Source of the DNA: Schizochytrium sp. CCTCC M209059
Taxonomy: Eukaryota > Sar > Bigyra > Thraustochytrida > Thraustochytriidae
DNA: 64,000 nucleotides
Assembly (NCBI GenBank): GCA_000818945.1
Contig: KN805370.1
Span: 497,448-561,447, forward strand
Direction: 5' to 3'
The notes beneath the pieces are model-generated. The model worked only from the letters and a program-made list of their open reading frames with translations, was not told where the DNA came from and did not search any database. The translations under genes and the position numbers were made by a program. Of this stretch, positions 41,330 through 51,482 are shown one piece after another. Each line of letters opens with the position of its first letter. Position 1 is the first letter of the stretch.

Positions 41330-42544
41330 TTGAACCCACGGCCGGCCCGGCCTAGCTGCCTGTCTGCCTAGCTAGCGGGGTGTCGCCTAGTCTCCCTCCT
41401 CGTGGCGTGCAGCGCAGTTCTACGCATCAATCGTGTCACCGTCGAGCCCCTCTTCGATCCCCGCTCGACCCAGTCTCGATTCGCGAGGGGGAGGCGCGCG
41501 GCCTCCCCCTAAAATCCGGCATCTGTGCCCCCGATTGCTCGCGGACGCGCGGTTTATTCGCCTTCCGCCCTCGAAGACGATCGACAGGGTGACTTGTGGC
41601 AGGTGTCCCGTCCCCCGTTTAGCGAGCCTCTCCTCTCAGCCTGCGCTCAACGGCACTCTGCGCTGTGTGGACGGCGTCCACTGGTTGTGGTCAAGAGACT
41701 GCTGCGGGATGACACGGAACGAGGAGCAGGGGGAGTGGGGGAGGAACCCAACGAGATCCAGCAGCGGCGGCGAGGGCGCGCGGCCAGTGTACGCGTACCC
41801 CGGTCCTCACATTCACCACTGCGAGTCGGACAGCATCGAAACGCAGACACTTGCACTCCGGCTGTGGGCGTGGCGCGTCCTCACGTCCATTTTTCCCATT
41901 TCCCCCCACCTCGCTCTTCCCCCCCCTTTATCAATATTTTTTTCTGACCCACACTTCGCCCAAGCTTTTGTTTTTTTTTTGGCTAAAGTCCAGCAAGAGG
42001 ATTTTTCCGTTTGATCCAGGTCCTCCTAGCGCCGGCTATCTTTCCGCACTTGTGCACTGCGGGGATTCCGCGCCCCCCGCGGCCCACTTTCCGCGCGGGA
42101 CGCAGTGGCACACGTCCAGCCTCCACTGGGCGTCGCGCCCGCACCGCACCCGCGCCCAAGCGATCGAGAAGTCCCCGCCAGCAACGGGCGGGCTCGGCGC
42201 CCCCGCGACTGCCACGCCAAGCGCGCGTGGCTGCGGCGCCAGGCGGGGCGAGGCGAGCGAGCGCGCGGCGAGGGGGCGGCGAAGGCTTCGCTTCGTTCGT
42301 TCGTTCGTTCGCTCGCACGTTCGTACGTTCGTGAGCGCGCTCGAGGCGCGGAGGAACGGCGGCGCCCAGAGCGTGAGCTTCGCGAAGCGAGGCGAGGCGA
42401 GGCGAGGCGAGACAGTCGTTTCGCTCGCAGGCGTGACGACAAACAGACAGCCTAGAAGAGGCAGCTTGGGCGCGGCGCAGCGAGGCGAGGCGACGCGAGG
42501 CGCAGCAGCGCACAAGCCTGGCGAGCCAGACGGATATACAGACC
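41330..42544. other. Spacer between the CK1 copies
   Basis: No gene is seen. A T-rich block (41880-41990) is followed by GC-rich sequence with CGTT (42293-42330) and GAGGC (42385-42412) repeats. It does not resemble the region upstream of copy A, so the duplication did not include a long promoter or the flank has diverged. A dyad with TTCCGCACTTG lies at 42042-42062. Confidence 0.5.
42042..42062. promoter_or_regulatory. TTCCGCACTTG dyad upstream of CK1-B
   Basis: CCGCA (42044-42048) pairs with TGCGG (42058-42062), with an inner GCAC/GTGC pair. The TTCCGCACTTG string equals one upstream of GSIII. It lies about 480 bp before the ATG. Confidence 0.3.
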
Positions 42545-43678
42545 ATGGAGCGTCGCGTCGGCAAGAAGTACCGCCTCGGCCGCAAGATCGGCAGCGGATC
42601 CTTTGGTGATGTCTACCTCGGCACCGATGTCACCACCGGCGAGGATGTAGCCATCAAGCTCGAGCGCATCCGGACCAAGCACCCCCAGCTGCTCTACGAA
42701 AGCAAGCTCTACCGCGTGCTCCAGGGAGGCATCGGCATTCCCTACATGCGCTGGTTTGGCGTCGAGACCCACTACAACGTCTTGGTCACCGATCTTCTCG
42801 GACCCAGTCTCGAGGACCTCTTTAACGCCTGCGGTCGCACCTTCACGCCGCTCTGCGTCATGATGATCGGCGAGCAGCTTGTCAGCCGCATCGAGTACAT
42901 GCATGCCAAGCACTTTATCCACCGTGATATCAAGCCCGATAACTTTCTCGTCGGCCGCGGACGCCGCGCCAACCTTCTCTACATCATTGACTTTGGTCTC
43001 TCCAAACGCTTCCGCCACCCGAAGACCAGGCAGCACATGCCGTACCGCGAGGGCAAGAACCTCACGGGCACCCCGCGTTACGCTTCGATCAACAACCATT
43101 TGGGTGTCGAGCAGAGCCGGCGCGACGACATGGAATCGATCGGCTACGTGCTCGTGTACTTTGCGCGCGGGTCTCTGCCGTGGCAGGGTCTCAAGGCGAA
43201 CACGAAGAAGCAAAAGTATCAGAAGATCATGGACAAGAAGATGTCGGTCTCGATCGGTTCGCTCTGCAAGGGTCTCCCCGAGGAGCTCCGCAAGTACCTG
43301 GACTACTGCAGGTCTCTTCGCTTCGAGGACAAGCCCAACTACCCATACCTGCGCGCGCTGTTCAAGGACGCGATCGATTCGGGCAAGTATGGCGACCCGA
43401 TGAAGGGTTTCGACTGGATGAGTATGAGCCGCGGAGGATCCGCCACGGGAGGCTCCGCTTCCGAATCTCGGCAGGAGTCCGGCCGCAACAACGGCGCCGA
43501 GGGCGTGCCTGCGACCGCGGATGCCACCGCCGCGGCTGCAGCGCCGGGTGCCGGCAATGAGGTCTCGATGGGCGCCGCGGGTGAGGCGGCTGCTACGAGT
43601 GCCCCGCGTCAGTACGCGGATATGGAAATGGAGGGCGCCACGCCCCGCACCGAAGCTGCTGACCCGAGGCTCCCTTAA
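42545..43678 (+). CDS. CK1: Casein kinase 1, tandem copy B
   Basis: This 377-residue kinase is a tandem paralogue of copy A with the same catalytic motifs. In the first ~380 bp the two copies differ at about a dozen mostly silent sites plus one replacement (LVTDLLGPS here, LVMDLLGPS in A). From HRDIKPDN to the start of the tail (about 530 bp) only one or two bases differ. The tail has a short insertion (ATADAT type) and a different end. The pattern fits a recent duplication followed by gene conversion. Separate upstream regions suggest different expression; that is inference. Confidence 0.95.
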   Translation: MERRVGKKYRLGRKIGSGSFGDVYLGTDVTTGEDVAIKLERIRTKHPQLLYESKLYRVLQGGIGIPYMRWFGVETHYNVLVTDLLGPSLEDLFNACGRTFTPLCVMMIGEQLVSRIEYMHAKHFIHRDIKPDNFLVGRGRRANLLYIIDFGLSKRFRHPKTRQHMPYREGKNLTGTPRYASINNHLGVEQSRRDDMESIGYVLVYFARGSLPWQGLKANTKKQKYQKIMDKKMSVSIGSLCKGLPEELRKYLDYCRSLRFEDKPNYPYLRALFKDAIDSGKYGDPMKGFDWMSMSRGGSATGGSASESRQESGRNNGAEGVPATADATAAAAAPGAGNEVSMGAAGEAAATSAPRQYADMEMEGATPRTEAADPRLP

Positions 43679-44060
43679 GCCTCTCTGACCCATCATCACC
43701 TCTTCCCGCGTCGCGTCTTTTTCCTCGCGTTGGCGACCGGCATTCTCATTGTGAAAGGCCCCCATCCAACAAAAGAGGAATGAGTGCCGTGATGCTTCAG
43801 GCACGTGGTCGCGAACCCAATCTACGGCCATGCATGCAGGGTGTGGATGAACGATTAGGAACGAGTTGCGCTCGAATCAAGATGCCGCTGTGTGCATGGC
43901 TTGGGCTCTTTCAGCTCCTTTTGCGCATGCACACAATGCACACATACAATTTCCCTCCCTTAACATTACTACTTCGACTTCTTCTACCACAATTACAAAT
44001 ACTACAACTACTACTACTACTACGAAGCTTTTTTTTCAGGTATTCTTTTCTTACTGTTCA
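43679..44060. other. Convergent 3' spacer
   Basis: These are the 3' ends of CK1-B (plus) and the LRR/IQ gene (minus), with an ACT trinucleotide run (44001-44023). No gene. Confidence 0.5.
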
Positions 44061-47000
44061 TCATTCATTTCCCTGACCTTTGCGCGCCCAAGCAGGCACA
44101 AGCTTGCGCGACCGCTTGAGCATATGCTGCTGTCGATCGCGCCGATTTACAGACATAAAGCTCAAACCGACTCGTCGCGAAGGCTTCGTGTTCTTGCCTT
44201 TCCGTAACTTCGCATTCTGCCCCACAGAACGCCCAGATCGCTGTGGCATAGTCTTCTCCTCCCCGGCATCCTCTTCTGCATGTCTGGAACGCGCACTCCG
44301 CAGGGCCTTTTGGTACCCTCGCGTGGGATCCGGTGTCGACTGCAGCTCCTCACGGTCCCTTGCGTTTTGCGTGTTTCTCTGCGTTCCGCACGACGACCGA
44401 GCAGACTGCACCATCAGCTCTTCATCCTCCTCCTCCTCCTCCTCCTCTTGTTCTTCTTCTTCTTCATGTGTTTCGGGATGTACGAGTTGGCTCCTCGCGC
44501 AATCCTCGCTGCCTAGCGCCATGTTAGGTTGTCCAAGGCTAGATTCTTCTCTTGCAGACCTACGGTCGTCCCATGCAGCAAAAGTCCCGAGTACATTCGT
44601 ATGGCGATGATGCATGTTCGTCGAACAGGTATTCGCTTCCTGTGATCGAAGCGGCAAACTCGACCTATAGTGCATGTCTCCTTGATCTGGACGCGCTGCC
44701 GCGTACGATTGAAGTGGCAAACCAGGCCCCTGATGAATCTCCGCCTGATTTGAACGCGGCGCCAGCGTTTGAGACTGCGAACTCATATGCACATTCCCGT
44801 TTGTCCGGGAATATGAGCTCAAAGAAGCGGGGTGATCTTCCACTTCTGCACGACTTTCCATGCGCGTTGCGCCCGGCGTGAACAAGGGTGAGGCGCTGGG
44901 GCTTACTTCAGGGTCTAGGGCCAGCTCAGCCTCATCCAGCTGTGGAATAAAAGAATCCATATCTACGCTGGCAAATTCGAGATCAAAGTCACCATCTTCC
45001 TCGCCATAGCCCTCCTGCGTTCGATCAAGCGCATGGCGTATTCTTTCTCGTGTGCGTGCCCCACGCCATGCTGCTTGTAGTAAAACGATCTCACGTTCGA
45101 AAGCGCGCTCTCGGAAGAAACTATCGCCATTAACAGACTTGAGACGTCGAAGGAAACGACACGTGTACTTTGTTGCCGACCGTGACAGTGCCCGCCCTCC
45201 AAGCTCAAGTCCTGTCAGATGAATGTGCTCCACCAGCGCCTCAACAAGGTCCTGCTCGGAAGTTCTCACTTCGCGCAGATCTAGGCTTTGCAGTCCCGGA
45301 CAGAGATGGGCGCTACGCTGCCGGAGCTTGCGCAGCGGGTTCCCCGCCAGCTTAAGCTCAAGCAGTTCGGGCAGCATACACGAACTATCGAGTAGTGCCG
45401 GCCCTTCAATCGCGTTCTCTGACAAATCGACGACGCGCAGGTGCGAGCTCGTCAGACATTGTGGAGCGGTTGTGAGTCCGCAATGCGTCAAATAAAGTCG
45501 CTCCAAAGGCGCCACTTTGTTAATGACACGCTCTCCGTCAAAGTGTCCAAGTGCATTGCTTGACAAGTTCACCACGCGGAGATTTCGCAAGCTTTGCAAA
45601 GGTTTGAGCGCCGCGACGCTCAGCCTGTTGCCTGACACATCGAGGTACTCAAGCGTTTGAGCGCATACGTCAATACCTTGCAGACTAACGAGCTCGTTGC
45701 GAGCGAGCTGCAAGCTCGAGAGTCGCGAGGCAAGCTCGCGATGCGTTACACAGTCAAATCGCGAAAAACGGTTGCGCTCGGCGACAATGCACGTGAGCAT
45801 GGCGCACTTTTGCGAAGGCACAGCGTCGCGCAGGTCACACAGGTCTTTGCCAGAGAGATACGCCGTATTGCCCACTGCAGAAAGTTCCAAAAGTTTCCTA
45901 CTTGATGCACGAACTGCTTGCGCTGCATCATCTTCTGATTGCATCGCCTGCCATTCGGATCGAATGTGTGCGTGTAATCTCTGTGAGAGCACATCTTCCG
46001 CACACATTGCGTGCTGCTCTCGGCGCGTCATCGCCTGTTCCGCATCTCTCAGCTCGTGTGCGTACGCGTCTTCCAGAGTCATATCGCGACGAGCTTTGGC
46101 CTGCGCGACTGACTCGGCAAGCCGAATGGCTCGCGCAAGGCTATCCTCGCGCTCCATGTTGGTCTGTTCTTCCCTGAGAAAAGCACGAAGGGAGCGGGCA
46201 AGTTGGTCTTCTGCAGTCATGAACGAGCGCTCCATCTGCACCTCCTTCTCGCGTCGAAGACGCTGACGTACGCGAAGACCTCGAATTCTGGCGCCAAAAC
46301 CGCGCAAGGCGCGCTGCAAGAGACCCGTTGCAGCGCGACGCTGCTGCTGTGCCTTGCGCGCGTTCCAGCCTCGCGCGGCGCGTTGAATTCGTATTGCCGC
46401 ATCTTCACGAGCCCACTGAGCCTCGAGAGCAGCTCGTTGCTGCTTTCGTTGCTCCTCAATTTCTTCAATCATTTGCTTCCGCTCCATCTCCCGGGCGTCA
46501 GCCTCAGCTTGGAGTGAGGCGAGAAATTTTGCCTCAGCTTCTTTCGCGTCAGAGCTGTAGATGGAAGTCATTGGTGTACAGCCATTTCCGTCGCTCTCTA
46601 ATGACGGTATCTTGCCATTATGGTCATTGCTCGTAACTTTACTTTTCGATAGTGATTGAGCGGGCTCTTTCGCAGTCTCAAGAGATCCCGAGGCCCCACC
46701 GAGCACACCGTTATTACTTTTTGACACAAGTGGCGCATGCTCTCCTGATCGATTCGCTGCCTCTAGGTCGGCTTCTACACATGGCGAAGCAATCGATAAT
46801 GAGTTGTTTTTCTGAAGGTGCCGAGAAGGCGATTCTGAACCTTTCGCCCGAGGAAATGGCGGATCCTCGATAGCATTTACAAAATCTGCAATTGGTGTTT
46901 TACGCTGCTCAACAGATACTGCTTTGTCCTCCACCGCATCTACGAGCTCGCCAACGACCACGCGAACGACAGGATCAATATCAGCCTTATACCGCGCGAG

Positions 47001-47315
47001 CCCGAGAAGCTCTTGAAAGTCTTTCTCGAACTTTTCCGCATTTTGGTGACGACTTTCGTTGCCAAGGTGCAAGTGCTCCCAGGCCTCGGCTAGCGAGTCG
47101 CGGCTCCCTTCACTGCCTTGGTCATCATCCCTTGCGTCTGCGGCATCATCTCGACCGAGCGTTGTGTTCTCCGCGATGACACGGCTGTCCCGCGCAAGGG
47201 ACTGCGGTGACGACGGCTGCGACGAGGACGCCTCGCTTGCTAGTTCTGCAAGCTCCGCGTCAAGCAGGGCGTCAAGGGCAGCCTCGTCCAGGTCAGCTGC
47301 GTCGCACGGCTTCAT
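44061..47315 (-). CDS. LRR and IQ-motif protein (LRRIQ1-like)
   Basis: The 1084-residue protein has an acidic, low-complexity start, then IQ-type calmodulin sites at about 306-326 (IRIQRAARGWNARKAQ) with a weaker one after it. Residues 365-465 form five tandem helical units with an M-x-x-E-D signature. Leucine-rich repeats cover about 515-690 (for example LEYLDVSGNRLSVAALKPL and LRVVDLSENAIEG), and a third IQ-like segment follows near 745 (VLLQAAWRGARTRERIR). The C-terminal 300 residues are disordered, with a Glu run. IQ-LRR-IQ order is that of LRRIQ1-type proteins, often linked to cilia. That link is inference for this organism. It is divergent to a WD40 gene. Confidence 0.85.
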   Translation of the reverse strand: MKPCDAADLDEAALDALLDAELAELASEASSSQPSSPQSLARDSRVIAENTTLGRDDAADARDDDQGSEGSRDSLAEAWEHLHLGNESRHQNAEKFEKDFQELLGLARYKADIDPVVRVVVGELVDAVEDKAVSVEQRKTPIADFVNAIEDPPFPRAKGSESPSRHLQKNNSLSIASPCVEADLEAANRSGEHAPLVSKSNNGVLGGASGSLETAKEPAQSLSKSKVTSNDHNGKIPSLESDGNGCTPMTSIYSSDAKEAEAKFLASLQAEADAREMERKQMIEEIEEQRKQQRAALEAQWAREDAAIRIQRAARGWNARKAQQQRRAATGLLQRALRGFGARIRGLRVRQRLRREKEVQMERSFMTAEDQLARSLRAFLREEQTNMEREDSLARAIRLAESVAQAKARRDMTLEDAYAHELRDAEQAMTRREQHAMCAEDVLSQRLHAHIRSEWQAMQSEDDAAQAVRASSRKLLELSAVGNTAYLSGKDLCDLRDAVPSQKCAMLTCIVAERNRFSRFDCVTHRELASRLSSLQLARNELVSLQGIDVCAQTLEYLDVSGNRLSVAALKPLQSLRNLRVVNLSSNALGHFDGERVINKVAPLERLYLTHCGLTTAPQCLTSSHLRVVDLSENAIEGPALLDSSCMLPELLELKLAGNPLRKLRQRSAHLCPGLQSLDLREVRTSEQDLVEALVEHIHLTGLELGGRALSRSATKYTCRFLRRLKSVNGDSFFRERAFEREIVLLQAAWRGARTRERIRHALDRTQEGYGEEDGDFDLEFASVDMDSFIPQLDEAELALDPEVSPSASPLFTPGATRMESRAEVEDHPASLSSYSRTNGNVHMSSQSQTLAPRSNQAEIHQGPGLPLQSYAAARPDQGDMHYRSSLPLRSQEANTCSTNMHHRHTNVLGTFAAWDDRRSAREESSLGQPNMALGSEDCARSQLVHPETHEEEEEQEEEEEEEDEELMVQSARSSCGTQRNTQNARDREELQSTPDPTRGYQKALRSARSRHAEEDAGEEKTMPQRSGRSVGQNAKLRKGKNTKPSRRVGLSFMSVNRRDRQQHMLKRSRKLVPAWARKGQGNE

Positions 47316-47814
47316 CGCGGGCTTCCCGCGTCGGTTTGCCAGCGTTTACCGCGAGCGCGACGCCCCGCGTATGCACACGAGCGGGCGACCGCTCGCGTGC
47401 TCCCAACTTGAGATTAATTTTATCAAAAGGCTTCGCTCCATGTTCTTCATCCAAGGTTTTGGTCTAAGCAGTGCATAGGAAGTTTTACAAAAGTAGCCGT
47501 TGACTGGATGGAACTCAAGCCTCTGAGTAATATAATATACGCTGGGTCGAGGAGAGGCTAGCGGTCATCGGGAGCACGTTTGGGCCTGCTGGCGCTATCG
47601 CTCCTGGAGCTGCTGCAGTGGTCGCAAATCTACAGGGGCTGTTTGGTCTGCGTCCGCTCTGCGGCAGGACCACGAAGCGCATTTCCATGACGCGATAAAG
47701 GTCTTTCCACTTTCCCCCTCGCTGGAGTGCGTGCCTTGTTGGCTTGGCTGGCTGGCTGCCCTGCTGACTAGCTGGCCGGTTGGCTGGCTGGTTGGTTTAT
47801 AGACTCGAGCCAGA
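47316..47814. promoter_or_regulatory. Divergent promoter region, LRR/IQ and WD40 genes
   Basis: This 0.5-kb spacer separates two divergent starts. It has an AT-rich patch (47527-47540) and a GGCTGGCT run (47740-47795) just before the WD40 ATG. Shared control is inferred from layout only. Confidence 0.4.
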
Positions 47815-50448
47815 ATGCAAGCTTCTTTAATGTGTGGCTTTGCCGTGGGCAAAGCACCTCGCGACCTCGATGTCTTCGCTTCGAGGCCAGAGACAAGTGT
47901 TGAGACAGGCACACGCACAAGCTCACAGGCCGCTTTAAAAAGATCCGAAACAACCATATACGTCGCTGTTTGTCAAGCGGGCGCTTGCCAGATTTGGCAG
48001 ATAGCACGGTATGCGCAGGAGCTTCTCGCAAGTATTCGCTTGCCCAAAAAGGCGAAAGCGCTCGCATGTCGATTTTCTTTTCAAGGAACGTCGCTTGCTC
48101 TTGTCTCGAGTGAAAAGGAAGTCAGTATATGGGATTGGACATCGGAAACGTGTCGCCTTCGCTTGCATGGCCACCTCGATGACATCATTGGCTGTGAATA
48201 TTTCGGCCTTGAGCAAGGGCGCGAGCTTGTCGCCTCCTTTGGTGCAGACGGCAAGGTTCTGCTATGGGATACTGACTCTGACGATCCAACCGCGCTTAGC
48301 ACGCTCCAACACTCTTGTACGGTCCATTGCGTGCACTTTGTACCATGTCAAGACAGTTTTACAGTGCGAATTTTTGTCGGCCTCGTCGAAGGGAGTATAT
48401 TTGTGTGGGACGTTCACGTAAACCCAAACGACCTGCTCGAGCCCGTCTTAGTCTCCACTCTGCAAGAGCCAGCTGGCTATCTGTACTCATTGTCGGCCAC
48501 TCCAAGTGGCCATCGGCTTTGCGTAGGTGCTGGAAATGGTGCAGTCAGTGTGTGGAACGCCTTGCCTCTCAAGCTCGCTACTGCTGCGAGACAGACGAAT
48601 CACGAACTCCAAATCGCAGGCACTTCCACCGAGCTTGCTCATGCAGAAAGCAATGCCGGCACCTATATAGAAATGCCTGAAGATTGCTTTCAAGTTGCTG
48701 ATGGAGGTGCCTCAGGGCTCGAAGAATGCCAACGCGAATTTGAAGCAACTCTCCTTGAGTATCAATTCGAAGATCAAGACCAGGACCATGGCGTCGATAC
48801 GTCGACGCTTTCACTGGCGCGTGATCAGCTCGCGTGCAACAATCATCCCGAGCCTGCAAGCCAGGCCTCCAGCGAAATCCCAACCACGGACCTTGAACGT
48901 CTACATGACATCATGCTTGGGAGTAGCTGTGTTAAGTCCGCATTCGCCTCAGGATCGAAAGCGGGCCCAAACGAGACGGCGGTATTATTCACGAGCTCCG
49001 CAGAAGGGCGTGTGGGCGCATGGTGCGTAGACTCCGGTAGACGACTCTTTGAGGCCAAGCTTGCTGCGCCGTTGCTCGCAATGAAGGTCGTAGTGGCAGA
49101 AGCAAGTCGCTCGGGGCTTTCCAGATATTTCATTTTTGGGACATGCATGCACGAAGCCGTGGGGTTTGAGGTTCGCGGCCTGGACGAGCTCCAAGCTCTT
49201 GCTGACTTCGTGTCGAGCGCAAATGTAACGACTTGCGAAGCATACTGGGCACACGCACAGCGACGTGCGGCTCTCGAGCGTGCCCTTGCGATTCTTGGAC
49301 TTCAAGGTACCACGAAGGAAAGACAGAAATTGGCGACGCTCATGGAACAGCGCTCAAGGCTTGGAGAGGCCATGCAACACCATACAAGACCGCAGCAACT
49401 TGTGCATGCAGCCTCGGCAGAGCTCTTTCTGCGGACCTTGATTGGTCGCATCGAGAAGCGCACGGGTCGAGAGCTGTATTCGAGGGTGCTAAGTGCGACG
49501 CGCGAAATCGATTTGAACACGGAGACACTCTGCAAATGCATTGTCTCGTGTCCTTTTGCTATCGAGGGGATTCTCGATGCAATAGCCATGCCGCCCGCGA
49601 CCTTTCTACGGTCAACTTCCCTCGAAAAGGATCGATTTATGCAAGCAGTCAAGGGAACTTCGGGCGAGGCTCCTCGCGCCTTTCTTGAGAGGCTCGGACT
49701 CGTGGTTCTTCCACTTGCGCAACGTAACGCGTGGGGCGGCGATGCGCGCGTTGGCATGTTCCTCAAGCCAGCGCCTTTCTTCTATGCTTGCACAGATGCC
49801 TCCGTGGCAGAAGCTGCGTCCACGGCGGACACATTGGGCGCTGGAAATCCATTGATTGCGCCGCTTTACGCCTTGGGAGAGGCTAAAGAAGCGGAAGAGG
49901 TTCGCAAATTGCAAGAGGCGCACGAGCGCGAGTCGCAGCGCGACGCAGAGATTCAGGACCAAACTATGTCTCCTCCTTTGCTCGTGCGTCAGCTCGAGGT
50001 TCCTCACGTGGCTGAGAAAAGAAATCCCATATCCCCTTGCTCTTGTTCGAGCAAGCGCAGCCCGTCAGCTCATGGTGATCTCACACATCCGGGTTCTACC
50101 TCCTGTGTGCCAACGTTGCCATATGCTTCAGACGCCAGCGAAATTGCTCTGCACAGTGCTGGAATCGCTGTCAACGTCAACGCGGACCTCAACTTGGACG
50201 CTTTGCCGACCAAGAGTGTGGCGGCGTACACCGAGGAGCTCTCGCTCGCAGGGAGCGAGACGAGCAAATTGCAGCGACCCAAGGCCGACTGGTTTCGGCC
50301 GGGTGAGCTCGCGGCCATGCGCGCGCCGGGATGTCTAGCGCTCTCGCCGGCGCCGCCGAGCGCGAGGTCTCCCGCCGCGAGTTCCAAGAACTGTGGGCGT
50401 AGGAGCCTTCGGGTGGCCAAGCTCGCGTCGCAGTCGCAGCAGACCTGA
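47815..50448 (+). CDS. WD40-repeat protein, possibly WDR27-like
   Basis: The 877-residue protein has several WD repeats in its first 250 residues (for example HGHLDDIIGCEYFG, LVASFGADGKVLLWDTD and GSIFVWDVHV) and a further blade-like part near 395-450 (SSAEGRVGAWCVDSGRRLFEA). The middle and C-terminus are helical with long low-complexity parts and no domain I can name. WDR27 is a candidate from general shape only; I am not sure. Its stop at 50448 lies 82 bp before the next gene's ATG on the same strand. The partner on the other side is an LRR/IQ gene. Confidence 0.75.
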   Translation: MQASLMCGFAVGKAPRDLDVFASRPETSVETGTRTSSQAALKRSETTIYVAVCQAGACQIWQIARYAQELLASIRLPKKAKALACRFSFQGTSLALVSSEKEVSIWDWTSETCRLRLHGHLDDIIGCEYFGLEQGRELVASFGADGKVLLWDTDSDDPTALSTLQHSCTVHCVHFVPCQDSFTVRIFVGLVEGSIFVWDVHVNPNDLLEPVLVSTLQEPAGYLYSLSATPSGHRLCVGAGNGAVSVWNALPLKLATAARQTNHELQIAGTSTELAHAESNAGTYIEMPEDCFQVADGGASGLEECQREFEATLLEYQFEDQDQDHGVDTSTLSLARDQLACNNHPEPASQASSEIPTTDLERLHDIMLGSSCVKSAFASGSKAGPNETAVLFTSSAEGRVGAWCVDSGRRLFEAKLAAPLLAMKVVVAEASRSGLSRYFIFGTCMHEAVGFEVRGLDELQALADFVSSANVTTCEAYWAHAQRRAALERALAILGLQGTTKERQKLATLMEQRSRLGEAMQHHTRPQQLVHAASAELFLRTLIGRIEKRTGRELYSRVLSATREIDLNTETLCKCIVSCPFAIEGILDAIAMPPATFLRSTSLEKDRFMQAVKGTSGEAPRAFLERLGLVVLPLAQRNAWGGDARVGMFLKPAPFFYACTDASVAEAASTADTLGAGNPLIAPLYALGEAKEAEEVRKLQEAHERESQRDAEIQDQTMSPPLLVRQLEVPHVAEKRNPISPCSCSSKRSPSAHGDLTHPGSTSCVPTLPYASDASEIALHSAGIAVNVNADLNLDALPTKSVAAYTEELSLAGSETSKLQRPKADWFRPGELAAMRAPGCLALSPAPPSARSPAASSKNCGRRSLRVAKLASQSQQT

Positions 50449-50530
50449 AGAGGCGGCTCCAGCGCAGCTCGACGCGAGTCTTCGCTCGCCACGGGCGGAG
50501 ACTGACGCGGACGGTGGCAGACCCGCCCCG

Positions 50531-50622
50531 ATGTGCTCCCGCGGACGGCCTGGGCGCGGTGTTGCTGCCTCGTTTGCAGGCGTGGGGCTGCGTCGCGGCC
50601 ATGCCGCCCTTGCGACGATGTT

Positions 50623-50685
<63 letters not shown>

Positions 50686-51202
50686 CACATCAGCGGGCGA
50701 AGAAGTCAAACCTGGAAAGTCGCGGTTTCGACCACCAAAGGCGACAGGCGCAGTGGTCTTCAAGGCCGACGCCAGGAGCGACGGTCACGGCGACTTGTGG
50801 ACGGGCGAGTTCTGCTGCCTCTTTTACGGGTACAGGACGCGCTGCCAGGCATGCCCATTGCCAAAGGGTGTGCAAGATCTTTTTGAAGACGGCACGCTAA
50901 ACGCAAGTAGATTTAGAGCCTTTGGCAAGCGAGATCAATGGCAGCAAAACGGAGGTAATAATGGCCGTGGTCCCGCGGGTGCGATGCACGATCGCTCTCT
51001 CGCGCAGTATGAGATGAGCTTGGCAGCGCTCGGTTTGGGCGAGAAGCGGCCAAAAAAGCTCGGTGAAATCAAGTTTGCCTTTCGAGAAAAGGCCAAGGAA
51101 TTACATCCGGATGTTGGTGGAGACAATGCCGCCTTTCGGGAACTCGTATCTGCTTACGAGTTGGCAAAATCGCTCTTCGCATTATATCGGACAACCTCAT
51201 AA
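50531..51202 (+). CDS. Mitochondrial-type J-domain protein
   Basis: The 223-residue protein has an Arg/Gly/Ala-rich N-terminus typical of a mitochondrial leader (1-29), then a (Thr-Ala)n run encoded by a GACGGC hexanucleotide array, a cysteine-containing region (FCCLFYGYRTRCQACPL) and a C-terminal J-like domain: LGEIKFAFREKAKELHPD with the HPD motif at 192-194, followed by AFRELVSAYELAKS. J domains activate Hsp70 ATPase. The J domain stands at the very C-terminus and no Gly/Phe or substrate domain follows. The ATG at 50531 is chosen; the frame is open further upstream to a GTG but runs into the WD40 gene's end. Confidence 0.8.
50623..50684. repeat. GACGGC hexanucleotide array inside a CDS
   Basis: About ten perfect units encode alternating Thr and Ala in the J-protein. 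Length changes of whole units would keep the frame. Confidence 0.95.
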
Positions 51203-51482
51203 ATCTTTCAAGCAAGAGGAGAAACGAGTTGGAGCGTGCCACTCACTTCTTCTGAATTAGAGGGCTGGGATCTGACGAGCGCATCGTCAGGAAAAGCGCT
51301 TGTCGCACCGGCGTAAAAGACTTCTCGGAAATCTTCTTGTGCACAACTATTGTACAGTGTGCCGCGTGCGCGTACGCAGGATACAAAAAGAGTTACTGTT
51401 TGAGAATTTCTTTTGTATAACATGAAAACACGATAAGTTGAAATTTGCGTCGGCGCATTGCTTGATACCGCTACCTGCATTC

